The notes beneath the pieces are model-generated. The model saw only the letters and a list, made by a program, of their open reading frames with translations, was not told where the DNA came from and did no database searches. Of a stretch of 64,000 bases of DNA, positions 25,042 through 34,223 are shown in pieces; the stretch's first letter is position 1, and each line of letters begins with the position of its first letter. Both the position numbers and the translations under genes were made by a program. The stretch spans positions 245,758 to 309,757 of the forward strand of contig JAFEAP010000023.1 of NCBI GenBank assembly GCA_018266355.1, given 5' to 3'. The stretch comes from Bdellovibrionales bacterium (GTDB taxonomy: Bacteria > Bdellovibrionota > UBA1018).

Positions 25042-27633
25042 TTAGATCGGAACCGAGAGCAGCTCGAGGAGCTCTTCTCGCGAGAACGCCTTCAGGCCGA
25101 GCGCCGACTGCTCGATGAGCGCGTCCGAAAGCTCGGTCTTCGATTGGATGATCGAGGCGATGCGGTCTTCGATCGTGCCCGGGATCTGGAGTTTGAACAC
25201 CTGCACGCCGCGGGTCTGACCGAGGCGGTGAAGACGATCGGTCGCTTGGTTTTCGCGCGCCGGATTCCACCAGCGATCGAAGTGGATACACACCGATCCG
25301 GCGGTGAGGTCGATCCCGAGCGAACCGGCGAGGAGCGAGCAAAGGAAGACTTTCGTTTCCGGATCGTCCGCGTATTTCTTGATCCGCGCGGCGCGATCCG
25401 GCGTATCGCCGCGAAGCTCGACGAATCCGACCTGCTTCTCCTTTAGCCAGAGGCCGATGAGATCCATCATGCCGAGGTACTGGGTGAAGACGACGATCTT
25501 CAGGTTCGACCCGAGCGCCTCGTTCAGAAGCTCGTCGAACGCGATCCATTTCCCGGTTTCCCACGGATCCATCGAACCGAGCTTCTTCAGCTTCGAGCCG
25601 GTGATCTCCGGGAGCTTCGGGTGGTCGCACACCTGCTTCAGGCGCGTGAGCACGGAGAGGATGTTCGCGTAATTGATCTTCTTCCCGGCCTGGAGGTCTT
25701 CGCGCGCCTTCGCGGCTTCGGCGCTCTCGAGGTATTTCTTATAAGCCTTTTTCTGCGCGGCGGTCATCTCGCAGAGGATGACTTCCTCGGTCTTCTCCGG
25801 AAGCTCCTTCAGGACCTGGTCCTTCGTGCGGCGGAGGAGGAATGGGGAAATGAGACGTTTCAAAGCCGAAGTCTGGCCGTCGTCCGGGTGTTCCTTGGAA
25901 CCCCCTCCGTACAACCGCTTGAAGCGGGGAAGCGAGCCGAGGTAACCCGGGAGCAGGAACTCCATGATCGACCAAAGGTCGGTCGCGTGGTTTTCGATCG
26001 GCGTGCCGGTCATGGCGACGCGGAACTTCGAGCGCAATACCCGCGAGGCGCGCGAAGAGATCGTAATCGCGTTCTTGATCGCCTGGGCTTCGTCGAGGAT
26101 CACGCAGTGCCACTCTCGTTCTCTCAAAGAGGCTTCGCGCTGGAGGATGCCGTAGGTGGTGAGGACGAGGTTCACGTCCTTATCGGGGAGGACGCGGCCC
26201 TTTCCGTGGAAGACGGTCCACTTCAGCCCGGTCGGATACTTCTCGAGCTTCTGGACCCACGCGGACACGACGGACGTCGGCGCGATCACGAGGGTCGGCA
26301 GCGCCGGTTTCGACTTCGATTTGTAGAAACTCGTGAGCACGGCGAGGACCTGGTGGGTTTTTCCTAGCCCCATGTCGTCGGCGAGGAGCGAGGCGAGGCC
26401 GCGGTGGTAGAGCGACCAAACCCAAGACACGCCGTTCTTCTGGTAGTCCCGCAGGTCGAAGCCGTAATTCACCCGCGGAAGCTCGGGGAGATCGTCCGCT
26501 TCGAAGGTTTTCTTCCACTCGAAGAAGTCCTTCCAATCCTTATCGACGGTGAAGTCGTCGACGCCGAGCTCGAGCGAGAGCCGGTACACGGAGAGCGGGT
26601 GGAGCGGGTAATCCTCGTCGTCGTCGAGGTAGGAGTAGCCGCTCGGCGCGACCGGGCCCTTCTTCGAGTTCGACTCGTTCGCCATGCCCGAGCGGTTCGC
26701 GAACTGCGAGATCAGGTTCAAGGATTTCTCGAAGCGATAGAGCGTATCGCCGACGAGGCAGTAGGACGACGAGAGGCGGCCGACTGCCGTGAGCTTCTCG
26801 AGCTCCGAGGATTCGATGCGGAAGCGCTCGCTGCGGAATTCGTAGGTGAGCAGGCGGCCGAGGTCGCCTTTCGCGCCGACGTTCAGCGAGTGGAGCTTCA
26901 GCGGCGTCGTATCGTAACGGACGTTGATGTTCTCGTGGTAGACGATCTGGGCTTTATGCTCGTGCGAAAGGAGCTTCGCGAGGTTCTCGAGCATGTTCGC
27001 GCCCTGGTAGGTCACTTTCGGCGCGTGGACGTTATGGATCACCGGCACGAACTCGTGGAGGAGCTTCAGGTGGAGGTCGTCCGTCGTGCGGTAATTCTCG
27101 GAGTCCTTCTTGATGAGCTGGTGAAGGGTGGTGACCGAAGTGCGTTCGCGGATCGGGTCTTCGTACCGGAGCGCGGACTCGACGGTGATGCCCGTGAGGA
27201 CCTTCTCTTCGTAGATCGCGCGGACGAACGCGACGGGTTCGGCGCGGACCGATTTCGGAACGACCGGCTTCTTCGGTTTCGCGGCGCTCTCTTCGGTCGC
27301 GGCGGAGCCTTCGTTCGCGTCGGCGATGCCGGCGCGGAGGAGGGAACCCTTCGCGAGGACCCACGAAGCGAGCGCGGCGACGTGCCGGCAGTGCTTCTCG
27401 TAGATCCCGTGCGCGGAGCAGGTGCAGCTCGAGGAGCGGATCGTGCCGCGGTCCATGAGCAGCGTCGTGCGGAGTTGGTCGACCTTACCGGCCGGATTCT
27501 CGTCGGCGATCTCGGCCGTGACGAGGTGGTTCTTCAGCTTGACCTGAGCGACCCGGCTCTCGCGAAACGAGGTTTGGCCCTTTTTCCAAGTCCCGGGTTG
27601 GAAGTCTTTCTTGATTTGATTCAGGAAAAGCAC
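25042..27633 (-). CDS. SNF2/RAD54-family helicase with SWIM zinc finger
   Basis: About 863 residues from GTG 27633. The N-terminus carries a SWIM-type zinc finger (CTCSAHGIYEKHCRHV). The SNF2 ATPase core includes LADDMGLGKT (Walker A), VILDEAQAIKN (Walker B), TGTPIENH, and the C-terminal helicase block TQYLGMMD...GSLGIDLTAG...ATDRLHRLGQTR. These proteins remodel nucleoprotein complexes using ATP; bacterial members are sometimes linked to DNA repair or transcription recycling. The reading frame is open upstream to a TTG at 27768, but a terminator-like hairpin lies there, so the GTG is preferred with low certainty. Confidence 0.88.
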   Translation of the reverse strand: MLFLNQIKKDFQPGTWKKGQTSFRESRVAQVKLKNHLVTAEIADENPAGKVDQLRTTLLMDRGTIRSSSCTCSAHGIYEKHCRHVAALASWVLAKGSLLRAGIADANEGSAATEESAAKPKKPVVPKSVRAEPVAFVRAIYEEKVLTGITVESALRYEDPIRERTSVTTLHQLIKKDSENYRTTDDLHLKLLHEFVPVIHNVHAPKVTYQGANMLENLAKLLSHEHKAQIVYHENINVRYDTTPLKLHSLNVGAKGDLGRLLTYEFRSERFRIESSELEKLTAVGRLSSSYCLVGDTLYRFEKSLNLISQFANRSGMANESNSKKGPVAPSGYSYLDDDEDYPLHPLSVYRLSLELGVDDFTVDKDWKDFFEWKKTFEADDLPELPRVNYGFDLRDYQKNGVSWVWSLYHRGLASLLADDMGLGKTHQVLAVLTSFYKSKSKPALPTLVIAPTSVVSAWVQKLEKYPTGLKWTVFHGKGRVLPDKDVNLVLTTYGILQREASLREREWHCVILDEAQAIKNAITISSRASRVLRSKFRVAMTGTPIENHATDLWSIMEFLLPGYLGSLPRFKRLYGGGSKEHPDDGQTSALKRLISPFLLRRTKDQVLKELPEKTEEVILCEMTAAQKKAYKKYLESAEAAKAREDLQAGKKINYANILSVLTRLKQVCDHPKLPEITGSKLKKLGSMDPWETGKWIAFDELLNEALGSNLKIVVFTQYLGMMDLIGLWLKEKQVGFVELRGDTPDRAARIKKYADDPETKVFLCSLLAGSLGIDLTAGSVCIHFDRWWNPARENQATDRLHRLGQTRGVQVFKLQIPGTIEDRIASIIQSKTELSDALIEQSALGLKAFSREELLELLSVPI

Positions 27634-27697
27634 GCGTCCGACGGTTATACCAGCCGCGGGCTGGAAACGCCCGAACAAATCTCGGATCCGTGCGCGA

Positions 27698-27739
27698 TAA
27701 AAAGCAAAACCCCCCGAGCCGCTAAGCCCGAGGGGTTTT
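27698..27739 (-). terminator. Terminator-like hairpin upstream of the SNF2 gene
   Basis: On the minus strand an AAAACCCC / GGGGTTTT stem (27739-27732 with 27713-27706), with additional GC pairing inside, is followed by TTTTGCTTTTT. This is the usual shape of an intrinsic terminator read leftward. No leftward gene lies between 27740 and 28016, so it would terminate or attenuate a transcript heading into the SNF2 gene. Confidence 0.55.
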
Positions 27740-27756
27740 ACTTGAGAGAGGAGTAT

Positions 27757-27939
27757 ATGAGTGTCCAAGTCCTATGGACGGTTCGCCTTTGTGCAGGGCG
27801 AGTGCCAAAAGTGATGCGGGGCGCGGTCATTTCGGGCGGGGGAACGAAACCGAAGCATTTCAATCGCCTAGCCGGGGTGCCGTTCCGGAACGAAAACCCG
27901 CCGAATTCGGTCCGACGCGAGAAAGGCGTTCGAGATTAG
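27757..27939 (+). CDS. Small ORF with strong ribosome binding site, doubtful
   Basis: A 60-codon frame starting ATG 27757 with GAGAGGAG seven or so bases upstream, a better site than many real genes here. The predicted peptide is basic, lacks a signal or known domain and has no codon pattern like its neighbours (Ala and GC-ending codons are less dominant). It lies between the terminator-like hairpin and the MFS gene. It may be a leader peptide, part of an untranslated RNA, or chance. Confidence 0.25.
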   Translation: MSVQVLWTVRLCAGRVPKVMRGAVISGGGTKPKHFNRLAGVPFRNENPPNSVRREKGVRD

Positions 27940-28016
27940 CCAGGTGCTCGAAGCTTAGACATTCGGCGAGCAGGCCCGACCCGAGGGACGAGCGGTGCTA
28001 TGCTAACCTAAAGGCT

Positions 28017-29237
28017 ATGGCTCACGCTCTCCCATCGCGGAATGCCCGCCTTCTCGTGGCGGGGCAGCTCCTTTCGCAGGTCTGCGACAAGGTCGTCGCG
28101 ATCGGCGCGATTTGGATCGTAGCCGATCGCTTCGGCGGGAAGTGGATCCCGGCGCTCGTCGCGGCGGCATCGCTACCGCATCTGCTGCTCTTTCCTTACG
28201 CGGGCCGGATCGTCGCGCGATGGGGAGCGCTCGCGACGGTCATTCGCATGGACCTCGCGCGAGGGCTCCTCTTCCTCGCGGCGTTCGTCGCGGGCCGCGC
28301 GCTCGGCGAGGCCGATCTCGTCTACGTGATCTACGCCGTCTCGTTTCTCGCGGGCCTCGGAGGAGCGCTCTTCAATCCCGCGATCCTGAGTCTTCCCGTC
28401 GCGATCGAAAAGCCCGAGCGCGTGCCGAAGGTCACCGCGCTCGTCGACGTCTGCTTCTCGCTCGGGAACGTGCTCGGTCCCGTGGTTTCCGTCGCGGCTT
28501 ACGCGAAGGCCGGGCTCGACGGCCTCTTCCTCGTGAACGCGGTTTCGTATTTCTACGCGGCGGCGCTCAGCCGCGCGATCCGTCCGCTCGAGGCGTCGGC
28601 GGGCGAGGCCGTCGCGGAGACTCTAGCCGCGGATGCCTCGGAGCCGAACGCGACGATCGCGTCGGTCTTGCGGCGATACCCGACCGCGGCGGGCATGCTC
28701 GCTTGCTTCGCCTTCATGAACCTGTTTTTCGCGCCGATCCAAGTCTTCATCCCCTGGTTCGCGAAACACGTCTACGCGGACGGGATCGCGGGCGTCGCGA
28801 AGCTCGAGCTCGCGCTCGGTCTTGGTACCGTCGCGGGGGGGCTCGTCGTCGCGTGGAAGAAATTGCCGGGTTCTTTTTTCCTACGCACGTTCGCGACGCT
28901 CGGCTTGTTGTGCGTTTCCTTTCTCTGCTTTACGCGGACTTCGAGTATCCTGGAAGGAGTCGTTTCGTTGTTCGTCCTGGGGGTTTCCCTGGGGCTGGTG
29001 AACGTCGTCTTGCTCGGGTTTTTCCAACTCCATCCGAAGGCGGATCATGTCCCTTTCGTGATGAGCGTCGTGAATCTCGTGAGCGTGGCGATGATGCCGG
29101 TCTCGATGGCGATCATCGGAGCGTGGGTCGACGACGGGCGGATGAAAACGCTCGCGTCGGTTTGCGGGTGGGCGGCGATCGGGCTGCTCCCGCTCCTCTT
29201 CTTGGTTCCCGGAATCCGAACCGTGCGCGACGGGTGA
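28017..29237 (+). CDS. MFS transporter
   Basis: A 406-residue membrane protein with about 12 hydrophobic helices, starting ATG 28017. The N-terminal half has LLSQVCDKVVAIGAIWIVADR and FPYAGRIVARWGA, the loop 2-3 pattern of major facilitator drug or siderophore exporters. Length fits. It is three bases upstream of the GNAT gene and the first gene of the LuxC/LuxE-type operon, so it is a candidate exporter for that pathway's product. Substrate is not predictable from sequence. Confidence 0.85.
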   Translation: MAHALPSRNARLLVAGQLLSQVCDKVVAIGAIWIVADRFGGKWIPALVAAASLPHLLLFPYAGRIVARWGALATVIRMDLARGLLFLAAFVAGRALGEADLVYVIYAVSFLAGLGGALFNPAILSLPVAIEKPERVPKVTALVDVCFSLGNVLGPVVSVAAYAKAGLDGLFLVNAVSYFYAAALSRAIRPLEASAGEAVAETLAADASEPNATIASVLRRYPTAAGMLACFAFMNLFFAPIQVFIPWFAKHVYADGIAGVAKLELALGLGTVAGGLVVAWKKLPGSFFLRTFATLGLLCVSFLCFTRTSSILEGVVSLFVLGVSLGLVNVVLLGFFQLHPKADHVPFVMSVVNLVSVAMMPVSMAIIGAWVDDGRMKTLASVCGWAAIGLLPLLFLVPGIRTVRDG

Positions 29238-29240
29238 AAG

Positions 29241-30425
29241 ATGACCGCTGAGACGAAAATCGAATTCGAGATCGGACCCGCGGTCATCGGCGACGTCGAC
29301 GAGCTGCTGAAACTCTACTTCACCGTCTACGGGAACAACTACCCGCTCGCGTACGGTACCGACGCGAAGGTGATGGCCGACGCGATCCAGTCGAACGAGC
29401 ACGTTTGGCTCGTCACCCGGGAGAAGTCCTCGCGCAAGATCGTCGGCTCGGTCGTTTTCGAGCTCGATCCGCTGAACAAAGTCGCGAAGATCGTCGCGCT
29501 CGTGACCCATCCGAACTTCCGCACCCATCGGCTCGGCTCTCGGATGATCGAGTCCCAAACGACGGAACTCCTCGGGCCGAAAGGCGCGATGAACTCCGTC
29601 TACGCGACCACGCGAACGGTCTCGATCGGCGTGCAGCTGATCTTCGTCCGCCTCGGATTCCTCACGCTCGGGATCTTCCCGAACGCGCATAAACTCCGCG
29701 AGTACGAGACGACGACGCTCTTCGCGAAGTTCCGGGACGGCGTCCTCGCCCGGCGCGATCCGTCCGTCGCGATTCCGGCAAAACTCGGTCCGATCTACGC
29801 CGTCCTCGGCGACCAAATCACGGCTCTCGGCATCCCGGCTCCGAAACCGAGGACGCTTCCGCCGACGGTGGCGCCCGGGAAGCCTCCGGCGTACTACGGC
29901 GACGCCTCGGAATTCGAGGTCGTCGACGCGCCCGAGTTCGTGAAGCGCCAATATCTCGCGACGTTCACCGATCCGTACGACCGTTTCTATCCGTTCCACC
30001 AACCGAATCGCCTCGTCGCTTCGCGGGACGGGAAGACGGAGGTCTACGCCCATTTCAGCCGACCGGACCGGTATTGCGCGATCCTGACCCTGAACGCCCC
30101 GATTCACGCGATCGGCCACCGGATCCCGTCGCTCCTCTCGGCGCTTCGCGACCACGGCGCCTCGTACTTCGAAGTCTTGATCGGCGTCCAGCACCAGAAG
30201 TCGATCGAGACGCTCATGCAGCACCGGTTCCTCCCGTCGGCGATCTACCCGGCGATGACGGAGAGCGAAGGAAAACTCCACGACTTCGTCGTGATGAGCC
30301 GGAGTATGGAGCCGCTGAATTTCCAGGGGATGACGATCGATCATTCGCTGAAGCCTTACGTCGACCAATACGTCGAGCTCTGGAAGAAAATGCACCTCGA
30401 TTCGCTGGAGATCTTCGATGAGTAA
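29241..30425 (+). CDS. GNAT-family N-acetyltransferase domain protein
   Basis: A 394-residue protein. The N-terminal 170 residues resemble a GNAT domain: an early VGSVVFELDP strand, then KIVALVTHPNFRTHRLGSRMIES, the acetyl-CoA-binding V..H....G.G turn of the family. The C-terminal 200 residues may be a second, degenerate GNAT-like or unrelated domain, as in two-domain acyltransferases. It overlaps the next gene (LuxE-like) by eight bases. In this operon it may transfer an acyl group to the pathway product; that is inference. Confidence 0.65.
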   Translation: MTAETKIEFEIGPAVIGDVDELLKLYFTVYGNNYPLAYGTDAKVMADAIQSNEHVWLVTREKSSRKIVGSVVFELDPLNKVAKIVALVTHPNFRTHRLGSRMIESQTTELLGPKGAMNSVYATTRTVSIGVQLIFVRLGFLTLGIFPNAHKLREYETTTLFAKFRDGVLARRDPSVAIPAKLGPIYAVLGDQITALGIPAPKPRTLPPTVAPGKPPAYYGDASEFEVVDAPEFVKRQYLATFTDPYDRFYPFHQPNRLVASRDGKTEVYAHFSRPDRYCAILTLNAPIHAIGHRIPSLLSALRDHGASYFEVLIGVQHQKSIETLMQHRFLPSAIYPAMTESEGKLHDFVVMSRSMEPLNFQGMTIDHSLKPYVDQYVELWKKMHLDSLEIFDE

Positions 30426-31647
30426 ATCGCACGGTGATTTACCGCGAAGCGGCTTGCTCGCTTCCGAGCTGGCCGACGTTTTCGCGAAGCTCGGCGCCGC
30501 GGCCGGGGAACTCGATCGCACCCGCGAGCTCTGCGAACGCGTCGATCCTTACGCGGATTTCGCCGGAACCGACGGGCTCTTCGCCTCGGCGATGCGCGAG
30601 ATCGTCGAGTGGCACGCGAGACGGAATCCGTTCTACGCCGAGTGGATGAAACGCTCGGGCTTCTCGCCGGACCGGATCCTTTCGGCCGCGGACTGCGCCG
30701 CTATCCCGTCGGTGATGGCCTCCTTCTTCAAGTCGCATGAGTCGATCTCGGTCCCGCGCGAAAAGATTTCGCTCACGCTCACTTCGTCGGGAACGACCGG
30801 TCAAAAGTCCCAGGTTCTCTTCGACGACTGGTCGATCGGCGCGCCCCAAGCGATGGTCGATCGGATCTTCGCGCGGAACGGGTGGGTGACTCCCGGAGTG
30901 TCGACGAACTACCTGCTCTATACCTACGAAACCGAACCGGATTCGAAGCTCGGGACCGCGTTCACCGATCACTACCTTTGCAAGTTCGCGCCGGTGGCGT
31001 CGGTCTATCCCGCGCTTCGGCGCACCGGTACGGGCGGACACGACTTCGACGTCTTCGGCTGCATCGAGCGCCTTCTCCAATTCGCGCGCGAGGGGAAACC
31101 CGTCCGCATCTTCGGCTTTCCGGCGTTCCTCCACTTCACCGTCCAGCGGATGATCGATCTCGACATGCCGCCGATCGAGCTCCATCCCGATTCGCTCGTC
31201 TTCCTCGGCGGAGGGTGGAAGGGGCACGCGGGCAAGGCTATCGCGAAAGCCGACCTCTACGCGAACGTGAACCGCCAACTCGGGATCCCCGACGCGCGCC
31301 TGCGCGACGGATTCGGATCGGTCGAGCACTGCGTCCCGTACATCGAGTGCGGGAACCACGAGTTCCACGTCCCGGTCTATTCGCGGGTATTCGCGCGCGA
31401 CGTGAAGACCCTCGAGGTCTTGCCCGAAGGAAGGCGCGGTTTCCTCCATTTCGTTTCCCCGTACATCACTTCGATGCCGGCGCATTCGGTGCTGATGGGC
31501 GATCTCGCGTCGGTGCACCCGGCGAAGGAGTGCGGTTGCGACGTGCCGACTCCGTTCTTCCGCGTCCACGGGCGAGCGGGGACGTCGAAGAACAAGAGCT
31601 GCGCGATCGCAGCAAGCGAACTCCTCAGTCGGGAGGGACGCGCGTGA
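30418..31647 (+). CDS. LuxE-like acyl-protein synthetase
   Basis: A 409-residue adenylate-forming enzyme. It has the LTSSGTTGQKS phosphate loop (about residues 121-131), the FGFPAFLHF segment, and a C-terminal CGCDVPTPFFRVHGRAGTS..KSCA region like the acyl-carrying cysteine end of LuxE. In luminous bacteria LuxE activates a fatty acid and hands it to the LuxC reductase. The next gene encodes a LuxC-type reductase, overlapping by four bases, so the classical partnership is kept even though there is no luciferase. Confidence 0.8.
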   Translation: MSKSHGDLPRSGLLASELADVFAKLGAAAGELDRTRELCERVDPYADFAGTDGLFASAMREIVEWHARRNPFYAEWMKRSGFSPDRILSAADCAAIPSVMASFFKSHESISVPREKISLTLTSSGTTGQKSQVLFDDWSIGAPQAMVDRIFARNGWVTPGVSTNYLLYTYETEPDSKLGTAFTDHYLCKFAPVASVYPALRRTGTGGHDFDVFGCIERLLQFAREGKPVRIFGFPAFLHFTVQRMIDLDMPPIELHPDSLVFLGGGWKGHAGKAIAKADLYANVNRQLGIPDARLRDGFGSVEHCVPYIECGNHEFHVPVYSRVFARDVKTLEVLPEGRRGFLHFVSPYITSMPAHSVLMGDLASVHPAKECGCDVPTPFFRVHGRAGTSKNKSCAIAASELLSREGRA

Positions 31648-34223
31648 CGGCGAAACGCTCGGGCGGCGCGCTCCATCACCTTTGGCGCGGAAAATCCTTC
31701 GTCGAGGCCGAGCTCGACGCCCATCTCGACGCCCTTCCCGAGGCCCTGCACCGCGCGGCCGGAGCGCGGCTTCCGCTCGACGTCGTCCTGGGCGCCTGCG
31801 GCCGGCTCGGCGCCGAGATCGCCGCGGGCGGCGGCTTCGCCCGCGAGCTTCGCGAAAGTCTCGTCGCGGTCGGCGGAATCGCCGAATCCGAGATCGACGA
31901 GGGACTGAAGGGCATCTCGGAATTCCTCCGCGTGCCGAACCTCGAGCTGAAGATCCGCCGGGAACTCCTCGGCGGCGGCTACGAGATCCGCGATCCGCTC
32001 GACCCGCGCCGGTTCGACCCGCGCGATTCCGTGTTCGAATCATGGGCGCCTCTCGGCTTCCTCGTGCACGTCGCTTCGGCGAACGCCTTCAGCGTCGGCG
32101 TGCTGAGCTTCGTCGAGGGCCTCCTCGTCTCGAACGTCGGATTCCTCAAGCTCAGCCGCGCCGACGGCGATTTTCCCCTCCTTTTCCTCCGTCGCCTCGT
32201 CGAGCACGATCCCTCGGGCCGTCTCGCCGACTACGTCTTCGCCGCGCGCATCGGTTCGGACGAACCGGGGCGCCTCGCGAAGGTGTTCCGCGAAGCGGAC
32301 GGCGTCGCGGCTTGGGGCGGAGAAGACGGGATCGAAGGCGTGCGGAAGCTATCGCCGCCGCACGCGCGGTTCGTCGATTGGGGACCGAAGATTTCTTTCG
32401 CCTACGTTTCCCGTGGCGCGATCGCGGATCCGGCGACGTACGAGGCGGGACTGCGCGCGATCGCGCGCGAGGCGTGCACGATCGAACAACAGGCTTGCTC
32501 GTCGCCCCAGGCGGTTTATTTCGAGCTCGAAGCCGGTGAGACCGCCGCCCTCGAGCGCCATGCCGAACGACTGCACGCGCTCATGTGCGAGGAGTCCGCG
32601 AAGATCCCGCGGGTTCTTCCCGGCGAAATGGAACAAGCCGAGATCACCGCGACCCTCGAACTCGCTCGTCAGGAAGCGTGCCTCGGGCTCACGCGGGTCT
32701 ATGCCGCCGAAGAGGCGCGCGTGATCCTCGAAAAGAAGAGCGGACTTCGCGCATCGCCGCTTTTCCGGACGGTATGGGTAAAGCCGCTGCCGCGCGCGAA
32801 GCTCGTCGAAGTCCTGCGTCCGCTGCGAGCCTACCTCCAAACGGCGGGGCTCCACTGCGAGCGTTCGGAATACGGGGAGCTCGCCGATCGTCTTTCCCAC
32901 GCGGGCGTGCTTCGGGTGACGCCGCCCGGTCGGATGCTCGAGAGTTACCTTGGCGAGCCGCACGACGGGGTTTACGCGCTCGCGCGCTACGCCCGTCGGA
33001 TGAGTTTCCAAGCCGCCGAATCCGCGGGCACGCTCTCGCGTCTCGGCGAACTCGCCGAGACCGTCGGTGACGGGCGGGAAGGCGGACCGAAGTCGCCGAT
33101 CCTGACCAAGGAAGGCTTTCAGTCGCTCGTACCGCCGCGCGAAGCCTCCGACCTCTACTTCAAGAGCGGCGGCAGCACGGGCAAGGCGAAGATCTCGGTC
33201 TTCACTTACGAGGATTACCACACGCAGATGGAGTTCGCGGCCGAAGGGCTCCGCGCGGCCGGTCTCGATCCCGCGCGCGACCGCTGCATGAACCTCTTTT
33301 TCGGAGGCGGGCTTTACGGCGGGTTTCTGAGTTTCTTCTCGATCCTCGAGAAGCTCCGGGCGGTCCAATTCCCGATGTCCGCGCATCCCGATCTCGGCTT
33401 CGTGCGCGAGATCATCGTCGAGCACGAGGTGAACACGCTGCTCGGCATGCCGTCCTCGATCATCCAGCTCTTCCACGAGCAGGGCGAAGCGTTGAAGAAA
33501 TACGGCGGCGTGAAAAAGGTCTTCTACGGCGGCGAACACTTCCACGACCTCCAGCGAAAACATTTCCGCGAGCACTTCGGCGTCGAGATCATCCGTTCGG
33601 CCGCTTACGGCAGCGTCGACGCCGGTCCGCTCGGTTTCCAGTGCGAGCACTGCGCGGGAAGCGCGCACCATCTGCATTCAGGACTGCACGATCTCGAAGT
33701 CGTCGAGTTCGAGCGGGACGTTCCGGTGAAGCGCGGAGAGCCCGGAAGGCTGCTCGTCTCCGTGAAGCGGAGAAAGGGCCAAGCGATCCGACGTTACGAG
33801 ATCGGCGATACGGTGCGCGAGATTCTCGAGCCTTGCCCGTGCGGTCGCGCTCAGCCGCGCTACGAGCTCCTCGGCCGTCACGGCGACGTCTTCCGCGTCG
33901 GCGGGACTTTCCTGAACTACCAGCGTTTTCAGCGCACGCTCCAGGAGCGGTTCGATTACGCCCACGAATTCCAGATCCGGATGCCCGCGTCGACCGGATC
34001 CGAACGCGAACGGATTTACGTGCTCCTCGTCGACGCGGCGGGCGCGGACGTGAAGGCCGTCCGGGCGGCGCTGCTCGACGCGGACCATGACCTCCGGGAA
34101 GCGGTCGAGAAGGACCGCGCGCTCGATCTCGAGGTGAAGTCGGTCGCCCTCGAAACCTTCGGCCGGACGCCGGGAAGCGGGAAACTCGTCCGCATCGTCG
34201 ACGAACGGGGGAAGCGCCCGTGA
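31644..34223 (+). CDS. LuxC-type acyl reductase fused to an adenylate-forming ligase-like domain
   Basis: An 859-residue two-domain protein starting GTG 31644, coupled to luxE-like by overlap (GTGA). Residues 1 to about 440 match LuxC: the active-site motif EQQACSSPQAVYF places the acyl-accepting cysteine at Cys285, near Cys286 of Vibrio LuxC. Residues about 490-859 are a second, PaaK/LuxE-like adenylating domain with LYFKSGGSTGKAKIS and GGEHFHDLQRKHFREHFG. LuxC reduces an acyl-enzyme to aldehyde with NADPH. I have not seen this fusion described. It has no stop or frameshift between the domains. Confidence 0.82.
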   Translation: MTAKRSGGALHHLWRGKSFVEAELDAHLDALPEALHRAAGARLPLDVVLGACGRLGAEIAAGGGFARELRESLVAVGGIAESEIDEGLKGISEFLRVPNLELKIRRELLGGGYEIRDPLDPRRFDPRDSVFESWAPLGFLVHVASANAFSVGVLSFVEGLLVSNVGFLKLSRADGDFPLLFLRRLVEHDPSGRLADYVFAARIGSDEPGRLAKVFREADGVAAWGGEDGIEGVRKLSPPHARFVDWGPKISFAYVSRGAIADPATYEAGLRAIAREACTIEQQACSSPQAVYFELEAGETAALERHAERLHALMCEESAKIPRVLPGEMEQAEITATLELARQEACLGLTRVYAAEEARVILEKKSGLRASPLFRTVWVKPLPRAKLVEVLRPLRAYLQTAGLHCERSEYGELADRLSHAGVLRVTPPGRMLESYLGEPHDGVYALARYARRMSFQAAESAGTLSRLGELAETVGDGREGGPKSPILTKEGFQSLVPPREASDLYFKSGGSTGKAKISVFTYEDYHTQMEFAAEGLRAAGLDPARDRCMNLFFGGGLYGGFLSFFSILEKLRAVQFPMSAHPDLGFVREIIVEHEVNTLLGMPSSIIQLFHEQGEALKKYGGVKKVFYGGEHFHDLQRKHFREHFGVEIIRSAAYGSVDAGPLGFQCEHCAGSAHHLHSGLHDLEVVEFERDVPVKRGEPGRLLVSVKRRKGQAIRRYEIGDTVREILEPCPCGRAQPRYELLGRHGDVFRVGGTFLNYQRFQRTLQERFDYAHEFQIRMPASTGSERERIYVLLVDAAGADVKAVRAALLDADHDLREAVEKDRALDLEVKSVALETFGRTPGSGKLVRIVDERGKRP

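Noticed and set aside
26404..27939. A 511-codon open frame opposite the SNF2 gene
   Set aside because: It is antisense to the SNF2 N-terminal region; only its last 60 codons have a plausible start site, which is listed separately at low confidence.
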